A stretch of DNA of 64,000 nucleotides from Nitrosomonas sp. GTDB lineage: Bacteria; Pseudomonadota; Gammaproteobacteria; Burkholderiales; Nitrosomonadaceae. Position 1 is the first letter of the stretch, and each line of letters opens with the position of its first letter. The translations under genes and the position numbers were made by a program. Under the pieces are notes generated by a model, which saw nothing but the letters and a program-made list of their open reading frames with translations, was not told where the DNA came from and did no database searches. Shown piece after piece: positions 21,058-30,028 of this stretch. The stretch is taken from the NCBI GenBank assembly GCA_024282035.1, contig JAMWZR010000002.1, positions 113,954-177,953 on the forward strand, read 5' to 3'.

Positions 21058-21599
21058 TACGAATTAATCTATTACCACACCGTGAATTAAAACGTAAACT
21101 GAGGCAGCAGCAGATGGCTGTATTTGCAGGCCTGGTTTCTGTTATTGCAGGTTTCTTTGTCTGGGGAATTTATTCACTGGTTGCGGGTGAAATTGAGTAC
21201 CAAAACAGCCGGAATGAGTTTCTAAATAGTCGAATTGCAGCATTGGACAAGGAAATTGCAGAAATCAAGGACATCAAGGCACGTACAAAAGAATTGTTGT
21301 CTCGTAAAGAAACTGTTGAATTACTTCAGAATAGTAGATCAGAAGTAGTACATTTACTGGATCAACTTGTCAGGCTATTACCTGATGGGGTCTACCTGCA
21401 AAGTGTGAAACAGGTCGACGATGATATCAATCTGATTGGTTACGCTCAATCCAATGCCTGGGTTTCAACATTGATGCGTAATCTAGAATCCTCACCGTGG
21501 TTGCAGTCTGCTTTGTTAATTGAAATTAAGGCGATAACTGTCAATAACACGCGGCAGAACGAATTCAATATGAAAGTAAGGCTCAAGCGAACAGCTTGA
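21054..21599 (+). CDS. pilN: Type IV pilus assembly protein PilN
   Basis: A 181-residue single-span inner-membrane protein. The short N-terminus MIRINLLPHRELKRK carries the INLLP motif that docks into PilM in characterised systems. A hydrophobic helix follows at about residues 22-45, then a coiled-coil-like stretch (EIEYQNSRNEFLNSRIAALD and on) and a ferredoxin-like periplasmic domain. It pairs with PilO. The ATGA overlap with pilM indicates coupling. Confidence 0.95.
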   Translation: MIRINLLPHRELKRKLRQQQMAVFAGLVSVIAGFFVWGIYSLVAGEIEYQNSRNEFLNSRIAALDKEIAEIKDIKARTKELLSRKETVELLQNSRSEVVHLLDQLVRLLPDGVYLQSVKQVDDDINLIGYAQSNAWVSTLMRNLESSPWLQSALLIEIKAITVNNTRQNEFNMKVRLKRTA

Positions 21600-21653
21600 A
21601 CTTACTGTCTTGTCCTTCGCTTTTTTGACCAACTTGCAAGAGGCTGGTGTCCT

Positions 21654-22265
21654 ATGAACTTCCTTACCGAATTGCGTCAACTTGATGTGAATAATGCAGG
21701 TAACTGGCCTGTTCCATTCAAGGCCGGTGCATTGATAATAATATTCCTGGCTATCGTCGTGGCCAGTTACTTCCTGATTGTCAAAGATCAAATGGTGGCT
21801 TTAGAGGCCGCTGAAGCGCAAGAAGAAACATTGAAGAATAGTTATCTGGTCAAGAAAAGGAGCGCAGTGAACTTGCCTGAATTAAGGCAACAACTTAAGG
21901 AAATCGAGCAATCCTTGAGTGCTTTATTGAGACAACTCCCGGATAAATCTGAAATGGAAGCCTTGTTGGTTGATATCAATCAGGCGGGCCTGGGGCGTGG
22001 TTTGCAGTTTGAATTATTTAAACCTGCTGCTCAGGAAACAATCAATGCTTTCTATGCAGAATTGCCTATCTCGTTGCGAGTAGTGGGTGGATATCATGAT
22101 TTTGGGGCATTTGCGAGTGATGTTGCACAATTACCACGCATCGTCACATTAAACAATATCAGTATAACTCACGGAAATGATGGGAAATTGGTTCTGGATG
22201 CAACCGCCAAGACGTTTCGGTACCTGGATGATGAAGAAATAACTAGGCAAAACAAAGGAAAATAA
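21654..22265 (+). CDS. pilO: Type IV pilus assembly protein PilO
   Basis: The 203-residue product has one membrane helix near residues 22-45 (FKAGALIIIFLAIVVASYFL). A predicted coiled coil follows (LRQQLKEIEQSLSALLRQLP), then a periplasmic domain with ISLRVVGGYHDFGAFASDVA, a typical PilO segment. It forms heterodimers with PilN and connects to PilP. A 54-base gap separates it from pilN, longer than other spacings in the operon. Confidence 0.94.
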   Translation: MNFLTELRQLDVNNAGNWPVPFKAGALIIIFLAIVVASYFLIVKDQMVALEAAEAQEETLKNSYLVKKRSAVNLPELRQQLKEIEQSLSALLRQLPDKSEMEALLVDINQAGLGRGLQFELFKPAAQETINAFYAELPISLRVVGGYHDFGAFASDVAQLPRIVTLNNISITHGNDGKLVLDATAKTFRYLDDEEITRQNKGK

Positions 22266-22268
22266 ATT

Positions 22269-22787
22269 ATGATTCACAAAAAACTTGCACTGGCATTGCT
22301 AACTGTCTTTTTTATAACGATGACTGCTTGTAGTCAAAACGATTATGGTGACTTGGAGTCATTCATAGTTGATGCGGGTAGGGGGTTGCAAGGCAAAGTT
22401 GAGCCAGTGCCGGAAGTTAAATTTTATCAACATTTTACATATCAGGCTTTTGATACACCCAATCCGTTTTCACCAAGAAAAACGGATCAAGCAAACAGTG
22501 CGGGAAATGGCATAAAACCTGATTTGAATCGCCGCAAGGAAGCACTTGAAGCGTACACATTGGAAAGTCTTTCCATGGTTGGAACGCTGCAGCAAGACAA
22601 TAAAATTTATGCATTGATTAAATCTCCAGACGGTACGCTATACCGGGTTAATACTGGTAATTATCTGGGACAGAATTTTGGAAGGATTGATACAATCTCT
22701 GATTCAGAAGTTGAATTAATCGAGATTGTGCAGGGTGGGGCGAATGAGTGGATAGAGAGGGTGAGTACACTCATGTTGAAAAACTAG
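22269..22787 (+). CDS. pilP: Type IV pilus lipoprotein PilP
   Basis: The 172-residue lipoprotein begins with a signal sequence and lipobox (TVFFITMTAC, cysteine about residue 20). The mid-region YQAFDTPNPFSPRK and the C-terminal beta domain (LESLSMVGTLQQDNKIYALI, KSPDGTLYRVNTGNYLG) match PilP. It links the PilN/PilO periplasmic domains to the secretin PilQ. It starts three bases after pilO. Confidence 0.95.
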   Translation: MIHKKLALALLTVFFITMTACSQNDYGDLESFIVDAGRGLQGKVEPVPEVKFYQHFTYQAFDTPNPFSPRKTDQANSAGNGIKPDLNRRKEALEAYTLESLSMVGTLQQDNKIYALIKSPDGTLYRVNTGNYLGQNFGRIDTISDSEVELIEIVQGGANEWIERVSTLMLKN

Positions 22788-22811
22788 ACTTCGAGTAAAC
22801 AACTATCGAGA

Positions 22812-24908
22812 ATGAATAAAAATATCCGGCGGTTGGGAATAGCACTACTGTTAGTTTCTTTTTTTACCACGGTTTTAGCTGAGCAAGTTCAGTTGACGGA
22901 ACAACCTCACAATAGTATTCAGTCTCTTGAAGTATCCAATATTCAAAATGGGGAAGTGGTTGTCAAGATCACTTTGGATCAACCCCTTCAAACTCTTCCA
23001 GCCGGTATATCTTTAAGCAATCCATTCCGAATATATTTCGATCTATACAATGTCATCAACGGATTGGGTAGAAATATTCAGGAAACTGCCGAGGGTGATT
23101 TACGCAGTATCAATGTTGTTCAGGTAAGTGACCGGACTCGTTTGGTTCTGAATTCATCGAAACTGATGAAGCACGAAATCAGGGCCAAAGACAACTTGTT
23201 GTTGATCAAGCTTGTAACCGTTGCCGAGAACCAGGCCACAAGTACAGTCGTCCGATTTGCAGAGAATTCAGGGAACAAGCAGACCAATATCCTGCGTGAT
23301 ATTGATTTCAGACGTGGAACCAATGGTGAGGGGCGTATCATTGTCGATATGACTAAAACCAATGCTAGTGTCGATGTCAAACAGCAGGGGGATCAAATTT
23401 TTGTGGATTTCGTTGATACTTCCTTGCCTAGTAGCTTAAAACGCCGTTTGGACGTGATTGATTTTGCAACACCCATGCAAATCATCGAGACATCTAAGAA
23501 GGGCGACAACGTACGTATGGTAATCAAGACACATGGCCGCTGGGAACACTCTGCCAGACAATCCGGTTCACAGTTTGTGCTTGAAGTTCGTGCATTATCC
23601 GAGGATGAAGAGGAGTCGGCCAAGCGTAAGCGGGTAAGTGGTGGCTATACCGGCGAACGACTATCGCTCAATTTTCAGGATGTGGAAGTGCGTGCCATCC
23701 TTCAGGTCATAGCCGACTTCACCAACCTGAATATCATTGCAAGTGATTCTGTCAAAGGAAATCTCACATTGCGGCTCAAGGACGTGCCCTGGGATCAGGC
23801 GCTCGATATTGTGCTGCAAGTGCAGGGACTGGACAAACGCAAGACCGGCAATGTCATTTTTGTGGCGCCCCATAAGGAAATGGCTGACCGTGAGCTGCTT
23901 GATCTGGAGGCACAACTACAGATATCTGAAATGGAGCCCATCCGTTCGGAAATCTTCCACCTCAATCATCGGCGGGTCAATTCAATATCGTTTGACGGCA
24001 TGCTCAGCAAACGCGGCACCATCAGCCTGGATGAAATCAGTAATACCATTACGGTTTCGGATATTCCGGTGCGTATCAACGAAATCAGAAAACGTATCGA
24101 ACAACTCGACGTTTTTGAAAGACAAGTCATGATTGAGGCTCGTATCGTCGAAGCCACGGAGTCGTTCAGCCGCAACCTGGGTGCACGTTTTGGCGTTCAG
24201 AACTCAACGAATCTGGGGAGTCAAGGGCTTGGTATTTCGGGTAATCTGGCGGATTCAAGCGCACTGGCTGCAGGAGGTTCTGCAGGTGGATCAAATAACC
24301 TGAATGTCAACTTGCCGGCAGCAGCGGCAACTGGACTTCTCGGCGGACCTGCCGCACTGGGATTGAGTTTGCTGAAGTTCAATAATAATCGGTTGATCAA
24401 CTTGGAGTTGTCTGCACTGGAAACCGATCAGAAAGGCAGAATCATCGCCAGTCCGCGTGTAGTCACCGCGCATGGGATTGAAGCCATTATCGAACAGGGT
24501 GATCGTATACCCTACCAACAGGCCACCAGCAGCGGTGCTACCAGTATCCGTTTTATGGATGCCACTCTGCGCCTCAAAGTCAAACCGTTGATTACCTACA
24601 ATGGTCAGATCGATATGGAGTTGAACGTCAATCAGGACAAGATTGGCACACCGATCAACCAGTTCTTGCCGCCACCCATCAACACCAAACAGGTGACGAC
24701 CAAGATTCTAGTAGAAAATGGCGGTACGGTGGTCATCGGCGGAATTTTTGATCGAACAGAGAATGAGGTCGTCAACAAAGTGCCGTTGCTTGGAAACATT
24801 CCCGTGCTGGGACATGTTTTTCGCAATACCACCAAGGTCGACAACAAGCGCGAGCTGCTCATTTTCGTAACGCCCCGTATCCTGAGCGAAAATCTCAATA
24901 TTCAGTAA
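22812..24908 (+). CDS. pilQ: Type IV pilus secretin PilQ
   Basis: The 698-residue outer-membrane secretin forms the pilus exit pore. A signal peptide ends near residue 23 (TTVLA). Two AMIN-type domains occupy about residues 35-260. The short secretin N domain (VRAILQVIADFTNLNIIASD) is near 300, then an N1-type KH-like domain. The secretin core spans about 450-695, with IIASPRVVTAHGIEAIIEQG and VPLLGNIPVLGHVFRNT. It closes the pilMNOPQ operon and runs within eight bases of the convergent trmL stop; no terminator is evident there. Confidence 0.97.
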   Translation: MNKNIRRLGIALLLVSFFTTVLAEQVQLTEQPHNSIQSLEVSNIQNGEVVVKITLDQPLQTLPAGISLSNPFRIYFDLYNVINGLGRNIQETAEGDLRSINVVQVSDRTRLVLNSSKLMKHEIRAKDNLLLIKLVTVAENQATSTVVRFAENSGNKQTNILRDIDFRRGTNGEGRIIVDMTKTNASVDVKQQGDQIFVDFVDTSLPSSLKRRLDVIDFATPMQIIETSKKGDNVRMVIKTHGRWEHSARQSGSQFVLEVRALSEDEEESAKRKRVSGGYTGERLSLNFQDVEVRAILQVIADFTNLNIIASDSVKGNLTLRLKDVPWDQALDIVLQVQGLDKRKTGNVIFVAPHKEMADRELLDLEAQLQISEMEPIRSEIFHLNHRRVNSISFDGMLSKRGTISLDEISNTITVSDIPVRINEIRKRIEQLDVFERQVMIEARIVEATESFSRNLGARFGVQNSTNLGSQGLGISGNLADSSALAAGGSAGGSNNLNVNLPAAAATGLLGGPAALGLSLLKFNNNRLINLELSALETDQKGRIIASPRVVTAHGIEAIIEQGDRIPYQQATSSGATSIRFMDATLRLKVKPLITYNGQIDMELNVNQDKIGTPINQFLPPPINTKQVTTKILVENGGTVVIGGIFDRTENEVVNKVPLLGNIPVLGHVFRNTTKVDNKRELLIFVTPRILSENLNIQ

Positions 24909-24916
24909 TCTATAAA

Positions 24917-25381
24917 TTATTTACCGTTCAGAAAGTTGTTCTGGCGCCAAGCTTCATAGGTCATGATCGCCACGGCATTGGATAAATTCAAGCTGCGGCT
25001 GGCAGCCACCATGGGAATACGGAGGCGGTGGTTTTCCGGAATGGATTCCAGAACAGCCAAGGGTAAGCCACAACTTTCCGAGCCAAACAAAAAAACATCA
25101 CCCGCTACAAATTGAACTTCGTCGTATCGTTGTTGCCCCTTGGTTGTGATGGCGAACATGCGATGTCCCTGAAAATTCTGTCGACAGTCAGACCAGCTAT
25201 CGTGTACTTTCATTCGGGCGAATTCGTGATAATCGAGTCCGGCCCGGATCATCTGCTTGTCCTGGAGCGGAAATCCCAAGGGCTTGACAAGATGTAGCTG
25301 CATGCCGGTATTGGCACAAAGCCGAATGACATTGCCGGTGTTGGGCGGAATTTCGGGTTGATGCAGGATAATATGAAACAT
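24917..25381 (-). CDS. trmL: tRNA (cytidine(34)-2'-O)-methyltransferase TrmL
   Basis: A 154-residue SPOUT methyltransferase that modifies the wobble base of tRNA-Leu isoacceptors in characterised bacteria. It starts MFHIILHQPEIPPNTGNVIR. The knot region FGSESCGLPLAVLES and the C-terminal RSLNLSNAVAIMTYEAWRQ bind S-adenosylmethionine. Length is standard. It is followed upstream by comF on the same strand, with a 23-base gap. Confidence 0.95.
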   Translation of the reverse strand: MFHIILHQPEIPPNTGNVIRLCANTGMQLHLVKPLGFPLQDKQMIRAGLDYHEFARMKVHDSWSDCRQNFQGHRMFAITTKGQQRYDEVQFVAGDVFLFGSESCGLPLAVLESIPENHRLRIPMVAASRSLNLSNAVAIMTYEAWRQNNFLNGK

Positions 25382-25404
25382 GTGCCGCTAAAAAATTTAA
25401 TCAA

Positions 25405-26121
25405 TCAATGTGAAGGGTCCAACAGGCTGGTTTCCGGCAAAGTTCGTGCGACGATCCAGTTACTGACCTCGGTTGCACCCTGTCTGCGGAGAATGATAGC
25501 CAGCTCGTTGAGAGTTGTTCCGGTTGTCATGACATCATCCACGACGGCAACATGCTTGCCGGAAAGTGCTATTGTACATTCAAAAGCATTGCGAATATTG
25601 CTGCGCCTTGCATTCCAGGGCAACCCGGCTTGAGGGGGAGTATTTTGGATGCGCTGACAACCATTGGCCAGAATGGGTATGTTCATTTGCCCCGAAATGA
25701 CACGACCCAATTCCATGGCTTGATTGAAGCCACGCTCGCACAAGCGTGCAGGATGCAGTGGCATAGGTATCAAAATATCTGGTTTGTATGGTGTGTTATG
25801 TAGTTTTTTGATGATCAATCGGGCGAGTATGGGTGCCATGGCAAGGTTGGCCTGATATTTCAATGCTTGAATTAGCGCATCAACAGGAAAGGCATAAGAC
25901 AAAGCAGCGACGGTACGTGTATAAGCAGGTGGTTTTTGCAAGCAGGGGCCGCATATCTGACCATCGGGAGTCGGCCACAAGCAGACAGGACAGTGTTGCT
26001 GCGATAGCCAAGGTAAGTGTGCAGTGCAAGGTTCACAAAAATCTTCAGTACTGATGCTATCGCATAAAATACAATTTTTCTGATTGGAAAAGAGCATGTT
26101 ATTCAGACCTTGCGGCGACAT
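25405..26121 (-). CDS. comF: ComF/GntX family phosphoribosyltransferase-like protein
   Basis: The 238-residue protein has an N-terminal double zinc-ribbon-like region (CILCDSISTEDFCEPC, CPVCLWPTPDGQICGPC, residues about 17-60). A type I PRTase fold follows, with the PRPP-binding loop VAVVDDVMTTGTTLNEL near residue 195. Relatives take part in DNA uptake during natural competence, or are of unknown role (GntX). Its presence beside a pilus operon is compatible with competence but does not prove it. It is divergent from bioB. Confidence 0.88.
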   Translation of the reverse strand: MSPQGLNNMLFSNQKNCILCDSISTEDFCEPCTAHLPWLSQQHCPVCLWPTPDGQICGPCLQKPPAYTRTVAALSYAFPVDALIQALKYQANLAMAPILARLIIKKLHNTPYKPDILIPMPLHPARLCERGFNQAMELGRVISGQMNIPILANGCQRIQNTPPQAGLPWNARRSNIRNAFECTIALSGKHVAVVDDVMTTGTTLNELAIILRRQGATEVSNWIVARTLPETSLLDPSH

Positions 26122-26209
26122 TGAGGAGCGGAAATTTGACAGCGTGAATTGAATCCTTGATCATCCGGAAAAACGGCTTGTAGAAACAAACCGGTTTCAT
26201 CTAAACAGA

Positions 26210-27238
26210 ATGACAGGTAAATACGGCATGAATTGGAATTCTCTTACAGCAGACAGTGAAACGATTGGCAATACAGATAACCTTACTGCACAGAATCAGG
26301 ATGCCACACGGTGGCATGTGGCAGACGTCGAAGCGCTATTGAATATGCCCTTCAACGATTTGCTTTTTCGTGCACAGGAAGTACACCGGCAGTTTCACGA
26401 TCCGAACGGTGTGCAATTGTCCACCCTGATTTCGGTGAAAACTGGTGGATGCCCGGAGGATTGCGGTTACTGCCCGCAGGCAGCGCGCTATCATACGGGT
26501 GTCGAGAATCAGGACATGCTGTCAGTGGATGAAGTGCTGACAGCAGCGGCCGCAGCCAAGTCCAAGGGAGCTTCACGGTTCTGCATGGGAGCAGCATGGC
26601 GGGGTCCGAAACAGAGAGACATCGAAAAGATGACTGAAATGGTTCGTGCCGTGAAATCGCTGGGAATGGAGACCTGTGCGACACTTGGTCTGTTGAAATC
26701 GGGACAGGCACAACAGCTGAAAGACGCTGGGCTGGATTACTATAATCACAATCTCGATACTGCACCGGAATATTACGAGGAAATCATCACGACACGCCAG
26801 TACGAGGATCGACTCGATACGTTGCAGGAAGTCCGTCAGGCAGGCATCAATGTCTGCTGTGGCGGTATCGTGGGCATGGGGGAGACTCGACGTTCGCGCG
26901 CCGGATTGATTGCGCAACTGGCCAATCTGAATCCCTATCCGGAATCGGTACCCATCAATCATCTGGTACAGGTGGAAGGAACGCCGCTATACGGTACCGC
27001 GGCACTGGATCCGCTCGAATTCGTCCGTACCATCGCGGCAGCACGGATCACCATGCCGAAGGCCATGGTGCGTCTGTCAGCCGGACGGCAGGAAATGTCC
27101 GATGCCGTGCAGGCGTTGTGCTTTCTGGCCGGTGCGAATTCCATTTTTTATGGCGACAAGTTATTGACCACGGGCAATCCGGAAACCGATCGTGATCGGG
27201 TTCTGCTGGAAAAACTGGGGTTACACGCACTAACCTAG
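26210..27238 (+). CDS. bioB: Biotin synthase
   Basis: The 342-residue radical-SAM enzyme inserts sulfur into dethiobiotin. The CxxxCxxC cluster ligands are C81, C85 and C88 in [13 protein letters not shown]. The second [2Fe-2S] cluster site includes [12 protein letters not shown] near residue 220 and [10 protein letters not shown] near 290. The N-terminal 30 residues are variable; a downstream ATG at 26228 is an alternative start. First gene of the biotin operon. Confidence 0.97.
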   Translation: MTGKYGMNWNSLTADSETIGNTDNLTAQNQDATRWHVADVEALLNMPFNDLLFRAQEVHRQFHDPNGVQLSTLISVKTGGCPEDCGYCPQAARYHTGVENQDMLSVDEVLTAAAAAKSKGASRFCMGAAWRGPKQRDIEKMTEMVRAVKSLGMETCATLGLLKSGQAQQLKDAGLDYYNHNLDTAPEYYEEIITTRQYEDRLDTLQEVRQAGINVCCGGIVGMGETRRSRAGLIAQLANLNPYPESVPINHLVQVEGTPLYGTAALDPLEFVRTIAAARITMPKAMVRLSAGRQEMSDAVQALCFLAGANSIFYGDKLLTTGNPETDRDRVLLEKLGLHALT

Positions 27239-28396
27239 ATGTTTTCTGATCTGGTTGAACAATTACATGCACGCGAACAAAAGGGTTTGCGGCGTGTGCG
27301 GCAAATTATTGACAGTCCGCAGGCAACGCATATTGCGATTGATGGCCGCGACTATTTGGCTTTTTCCAGCAATGATTATCTGGGTCTGGCAAATCATCCG
27401 GAGTTAGTACAAGCAGCATGCGAGGGCGCACAGCTTTATGGTATCGGTGCCGGTGCCTCACATCTGATTAATGGTCACTCTGCTGCACACCATGCCGTTG
27501 AGGAAGCGGTCGCTGCATTCACGAGCTTCCCACGCGCGTTGCTGTTTTCGACGGGCTATATGGCCAATATCGGTATCGTTACTGCGCTGACTGGACGCGA
27601 GGATGCCATTTTTGCCGACAAGCTGAATCACGCTTCCCTGAATGACGCCGCTTTGTTGTCTCGAGCCCGGTTCATCCGTTATCCCCATCTCGACTTGGTC
27701 ACACTCGAGCGGCGTCTGGCAGAAACACCGGCACGGCGCAAGCTGGTGATTTCCGATGCCATGTTCAGCATGGAAGGTGACGTTGCGCCGATTGCCGAAC
27801 TTATCGCCCTGTGCGAGCGTCATCAGGCCTGGCTGTTACTGGATGATGCGCATGGTTTTGGTGTATTGGGACAACAGGGCAGGGGTAGCCTGAATGCGGC
27901 GCAGCATGATCCAGTTCGTTCGCCGCACGTGATCTACATGGCCACGCTGGGCAAAGCCGCTGGCGTGTTTGGTGCTTTTGTCGCAGCACAGCCGGAAATC
28001 ATTGAAACCCTAATACAGTCGGCGCGCAGCTATATTTACACTACGGCAACGCCATCCCTGTTGTCGCATGCACTGCTGACCAGTCTTAGATTGATCGAGC
28101 AGGATCAGTGGCGGCGCGATGCGCTGATGCAAAATATCACCTGGCTGCAACAGGCTACGCACAATTTACCGTGGAAGTTACTACCTTCCACCACGCCCAT
28201 TCAGCCATTGCTGATCGGCGACAGTACTGAAGCGGTACGCATCAGTCTGGCACTGCGCGAACGCGGCATCCTGGTGCCGGCGATTCGGCCGCCGACTGTT
28301 CCGCAAGGCACGGCGCGATTGCGTATTTCGTTATCTGCCACGCATCAGCAACAGGATATGGTGCGACTGACAGAAGCGTTGAATGAACTGGCATAG
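27239..28396 (+). CDS. bioF: 8-amino-7-oxononanoate synthase
   Basis: A 385-residue PLP enzyme condensing pimeloyl-ACP (or -CoA) with alanine. The Schiff-base lysine is K239 in MATLGKAAGVFGAF. Other conserved sites are SNDYLGLANHPEL near residue 43, GIGAGASHLINGHSAAHHAVE (split) near 70 and LLLDDAHGFGVLG near 200. It starts directly after the bioB stop, so the two are almost certainly co-translated. Confidence 0.97.
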   Translation: MFSDLVEQLHAREQKGLRRVRQIIDSPQATHIAIDGRDYLAFSSNDYLGLANHPELVQAACEGAQLYGIGAGASHLINGHSAAHHAVEEAVAAFTSFPRALLFSTGYMANIGIVTALTGREDAIFADKLNHASLNDAALLSRARFIRYPHLDLVTLERRLAETPARRKLVISDAMFSMEGDVAPIAELIALCERHQAWLLLDDAHGFGVLGQQGRGSLNAAQHDPVRSPHVIYMATLGKAAGVFGAFVAAQPEIIETLIQSARSYIYTTATPSLLSHALLTSLRLIEQDQWRRDALMQNITWLQQATHNLPWKLLPSTTPIQPLLIGDSTEAVRISLALRERGILVPAIRPPTVPQGTARLRISLSATHQQQDMVRLTEALNELA

Positions 28397-28401
28397 CACT
28401 C

Positions 28402-29175
28402 ATGAACAAAGTGCATGTCGACATTCACGGGCAAGGTCCCGATCTGGTATTGCTACATGGCTGGGCAATGCATGGTGGTATCTGGGATTGTGTTCGTGAG
28501 GCGCTAGCGCAGCAGTTTCGTCTGCATCTGATCGATCTACCCGGGCACGGTCTGAGTCCGGGCTGTGAGCCTGGATCGCTGGAGCAATTGACCGAACTGA
28601 TTGCGGAATTGTTGCCGCAACGCTGTATGCTCGGCGGCTGGTCACTGGGAGGGCAAATCGCCATGCAACTGGCATTGCGGGAACCGCAGCGCGTGGAGAG
28701 CCTAGTGCTGATTTCCACCACACCGTGTTTTGCACGTCGCGACGACTGGCAATGGGGTATGGAGCACAAGCTGTTGCAATTGTTTCTGGAGAATCTGAAA
28801 CTGAACTATGCTACTACGATCAATCGTTTTATGACGTTGCAGATGAATGGCGATCGCGATGCCAGCAAGATTCTGTCGCGTTTGCGCAAACAGTTTTTTC
28901 AGCGCGCCGAACCCGATCCCGATGCGCTGGAAAAGGGATTAAAGATTCTGCAGCACAGCGATTTGCGGGAATTCTTTGGTCAAATCCAGCAACCGGTATT
29001 GCTGATGCACGGAGAAAACGATGTCATCACACACCCGGCTTCAGCCGACTGGATGCATCAGCAATTGCCGCAATCGCAGCGCGTCATGTTTGCCCACTGT
29101 GGACATGCCCCTTTTTTGTCTTATCCTGAAACATTTGTAGCGCACCTCAATGCATTCCGAACAATTACTCGATAA
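28402..29175 (+). CDS. bioH: Pimeloyl-[acyl-carrier protein] methyl ester esterase
   Basis: A 257-residue alpha/beta hydrolase that removes the methyl ester from pimeloyl-ACP methyl ester, ending the BioC-initiated pathway. The oxyanion motif LLHGWAMHGG lies at residues 19-28, the nucleophile S81 in GGWSLGGQIA, and the histidine in HCGHAPFLSYPE near 233. The last 26 bases overlap bioC. Confidence 0.95.
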   Translation: MNKVHVDIHGQGPDLVLLHGWAMHGGIWDCVREALAQQFRLHLIDLPGHGLSPGCEPGSLEQLTELIAELLPQRCMLGGWSLGGQIAMQLALREPQRVESLVLISTTPCFARRDDWQWGMEHKLLQLFLENLKLNYATTINRFMTLQMNGDRDASKILSRLRKQFFQRAEPDPDALEKGLKILQHSDLREFFGQIQQPVLLMHGENDVITHPASADWMHQQLPQSQRVMFAHCGHAPFLSYPETFVAHLNAFRTITR

Positions 29176-30028
29176 AAAGCAACTGCGACTGGCATTTGAT
29201 CGTGCGGCCGGCAGTTATGACCAGGCTGCCGTTCTGCAGCGCGAAATCAGCAATCGCATGCAGGCGCGCCTGGAATACATCAAATATCGTCCCGATGTCA
29301 TCCTCGATGCAGGCAGTGGCACTGGTTATGGCACACAGCAATTGGCCAGACGTTATCCGCAGAGCCGCTTGATTGCGGTCGATCTAGCTCGGGCGATGCT
29401 GATGCAGGCACGTCCCAACACGACCTGGTGGCAGCGCATGCTACCGCTGCAACAGCATACGGATTATGTGTGCGCCGACATCGAGCAACTGCCGTTCGGC
29501 AATGAAAGTGTCGGCTTGATCTGGTCGAATCTGGCGTTGCAATGGTGCAATGATCTGCAGCATACCTTTGCTGAAATGCACCGGATTTTGCGAACTGATG
29601 GTTTACTCATGTTTAGCACTTTTGGTCCGGATACGCTGAAGGAATTGCGTCAATCCTTTGCATCGATCGATCGTTATAGCCATGTCAATCGTTTTGTCGA
29701 CATGCACGACATCGGCGATCTGTTGCTCAATAACCGTTTTTCTACACCGGTGATGGACATGGAATACATTACGCTGACTTATGACGATGTGATCAGTGTG
29801 ATGCGCGACCTGAAGGCGATTGGCGCACATAATGTCACGCAAACGCGTCGCCGCGGTTTGATGGGGAAAAAACAGTGGCAGCAGGTTATCGATGCCTATG
29901 AAACTCTGCGTCGTGATGGCAAGTTGCCTGCGACATTTGAAGTGGTATACGGCCATGCATGGAAGCCACATGATCCACGGTCCATCCTGACGCCGGAAAC
30001 GCGCCGGCAACTGGGTTTGCCACCATGA
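29150..30028 (+). CDS. bioC: Malonyl-[acyl-carrier protein] O-methyltransferase
   Basis: A 292-residue SAM-dependent methyltransferase that masks malonyl-ACP so fatty acid synthesis can build the pimelate moiety. The motif I glycine loop is VILDAGSGTGYGTQQLA near residues 46-62, followed by IAVDLARAMLMQAR and ADIEQLPFGNESVGLIWSNL. The start MHSEQLLDKKQLRLAFDRAA lies inside bioH. It overlaps the next gene by four bases (ATGA). Confidence 0.95.
   Translation: MHSEQLLDKKQLRLAFDRAAGSYDQAAVLQREISNRMQARLEYIKYRPDVILDAGSGTGYGTQQLARRYPQSRLIAVDLARAMLMQARPNTTWWQRMLPLQQHTDYVCADIEQLPFGNESVGLIWSNLALQWCNDLQHTFAEMHRILRTDGLLMFSTFGPDTLKELRQSFASIDRYSHVNRFVDMHDIGDLLLNNRFSTPVMDMEYITLTYDDVISVMRDLKAIGAHNVTQTRRRGLMGKKQWQQVIDAYETLRRDGKLPATFEVVYGHAWKPHDPRSILTPETRRQLGLPP

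Noticed and set aside
26160-26210. BirA operator upstream of bioB
   Set aside because: Only AAACCGGTTT and nearby GAAAC/GTTTC are present; they do not fit the TTGTAAACC-spacer-GGTTTACAA form, and the BirA here lacks a DNA-binding domain.
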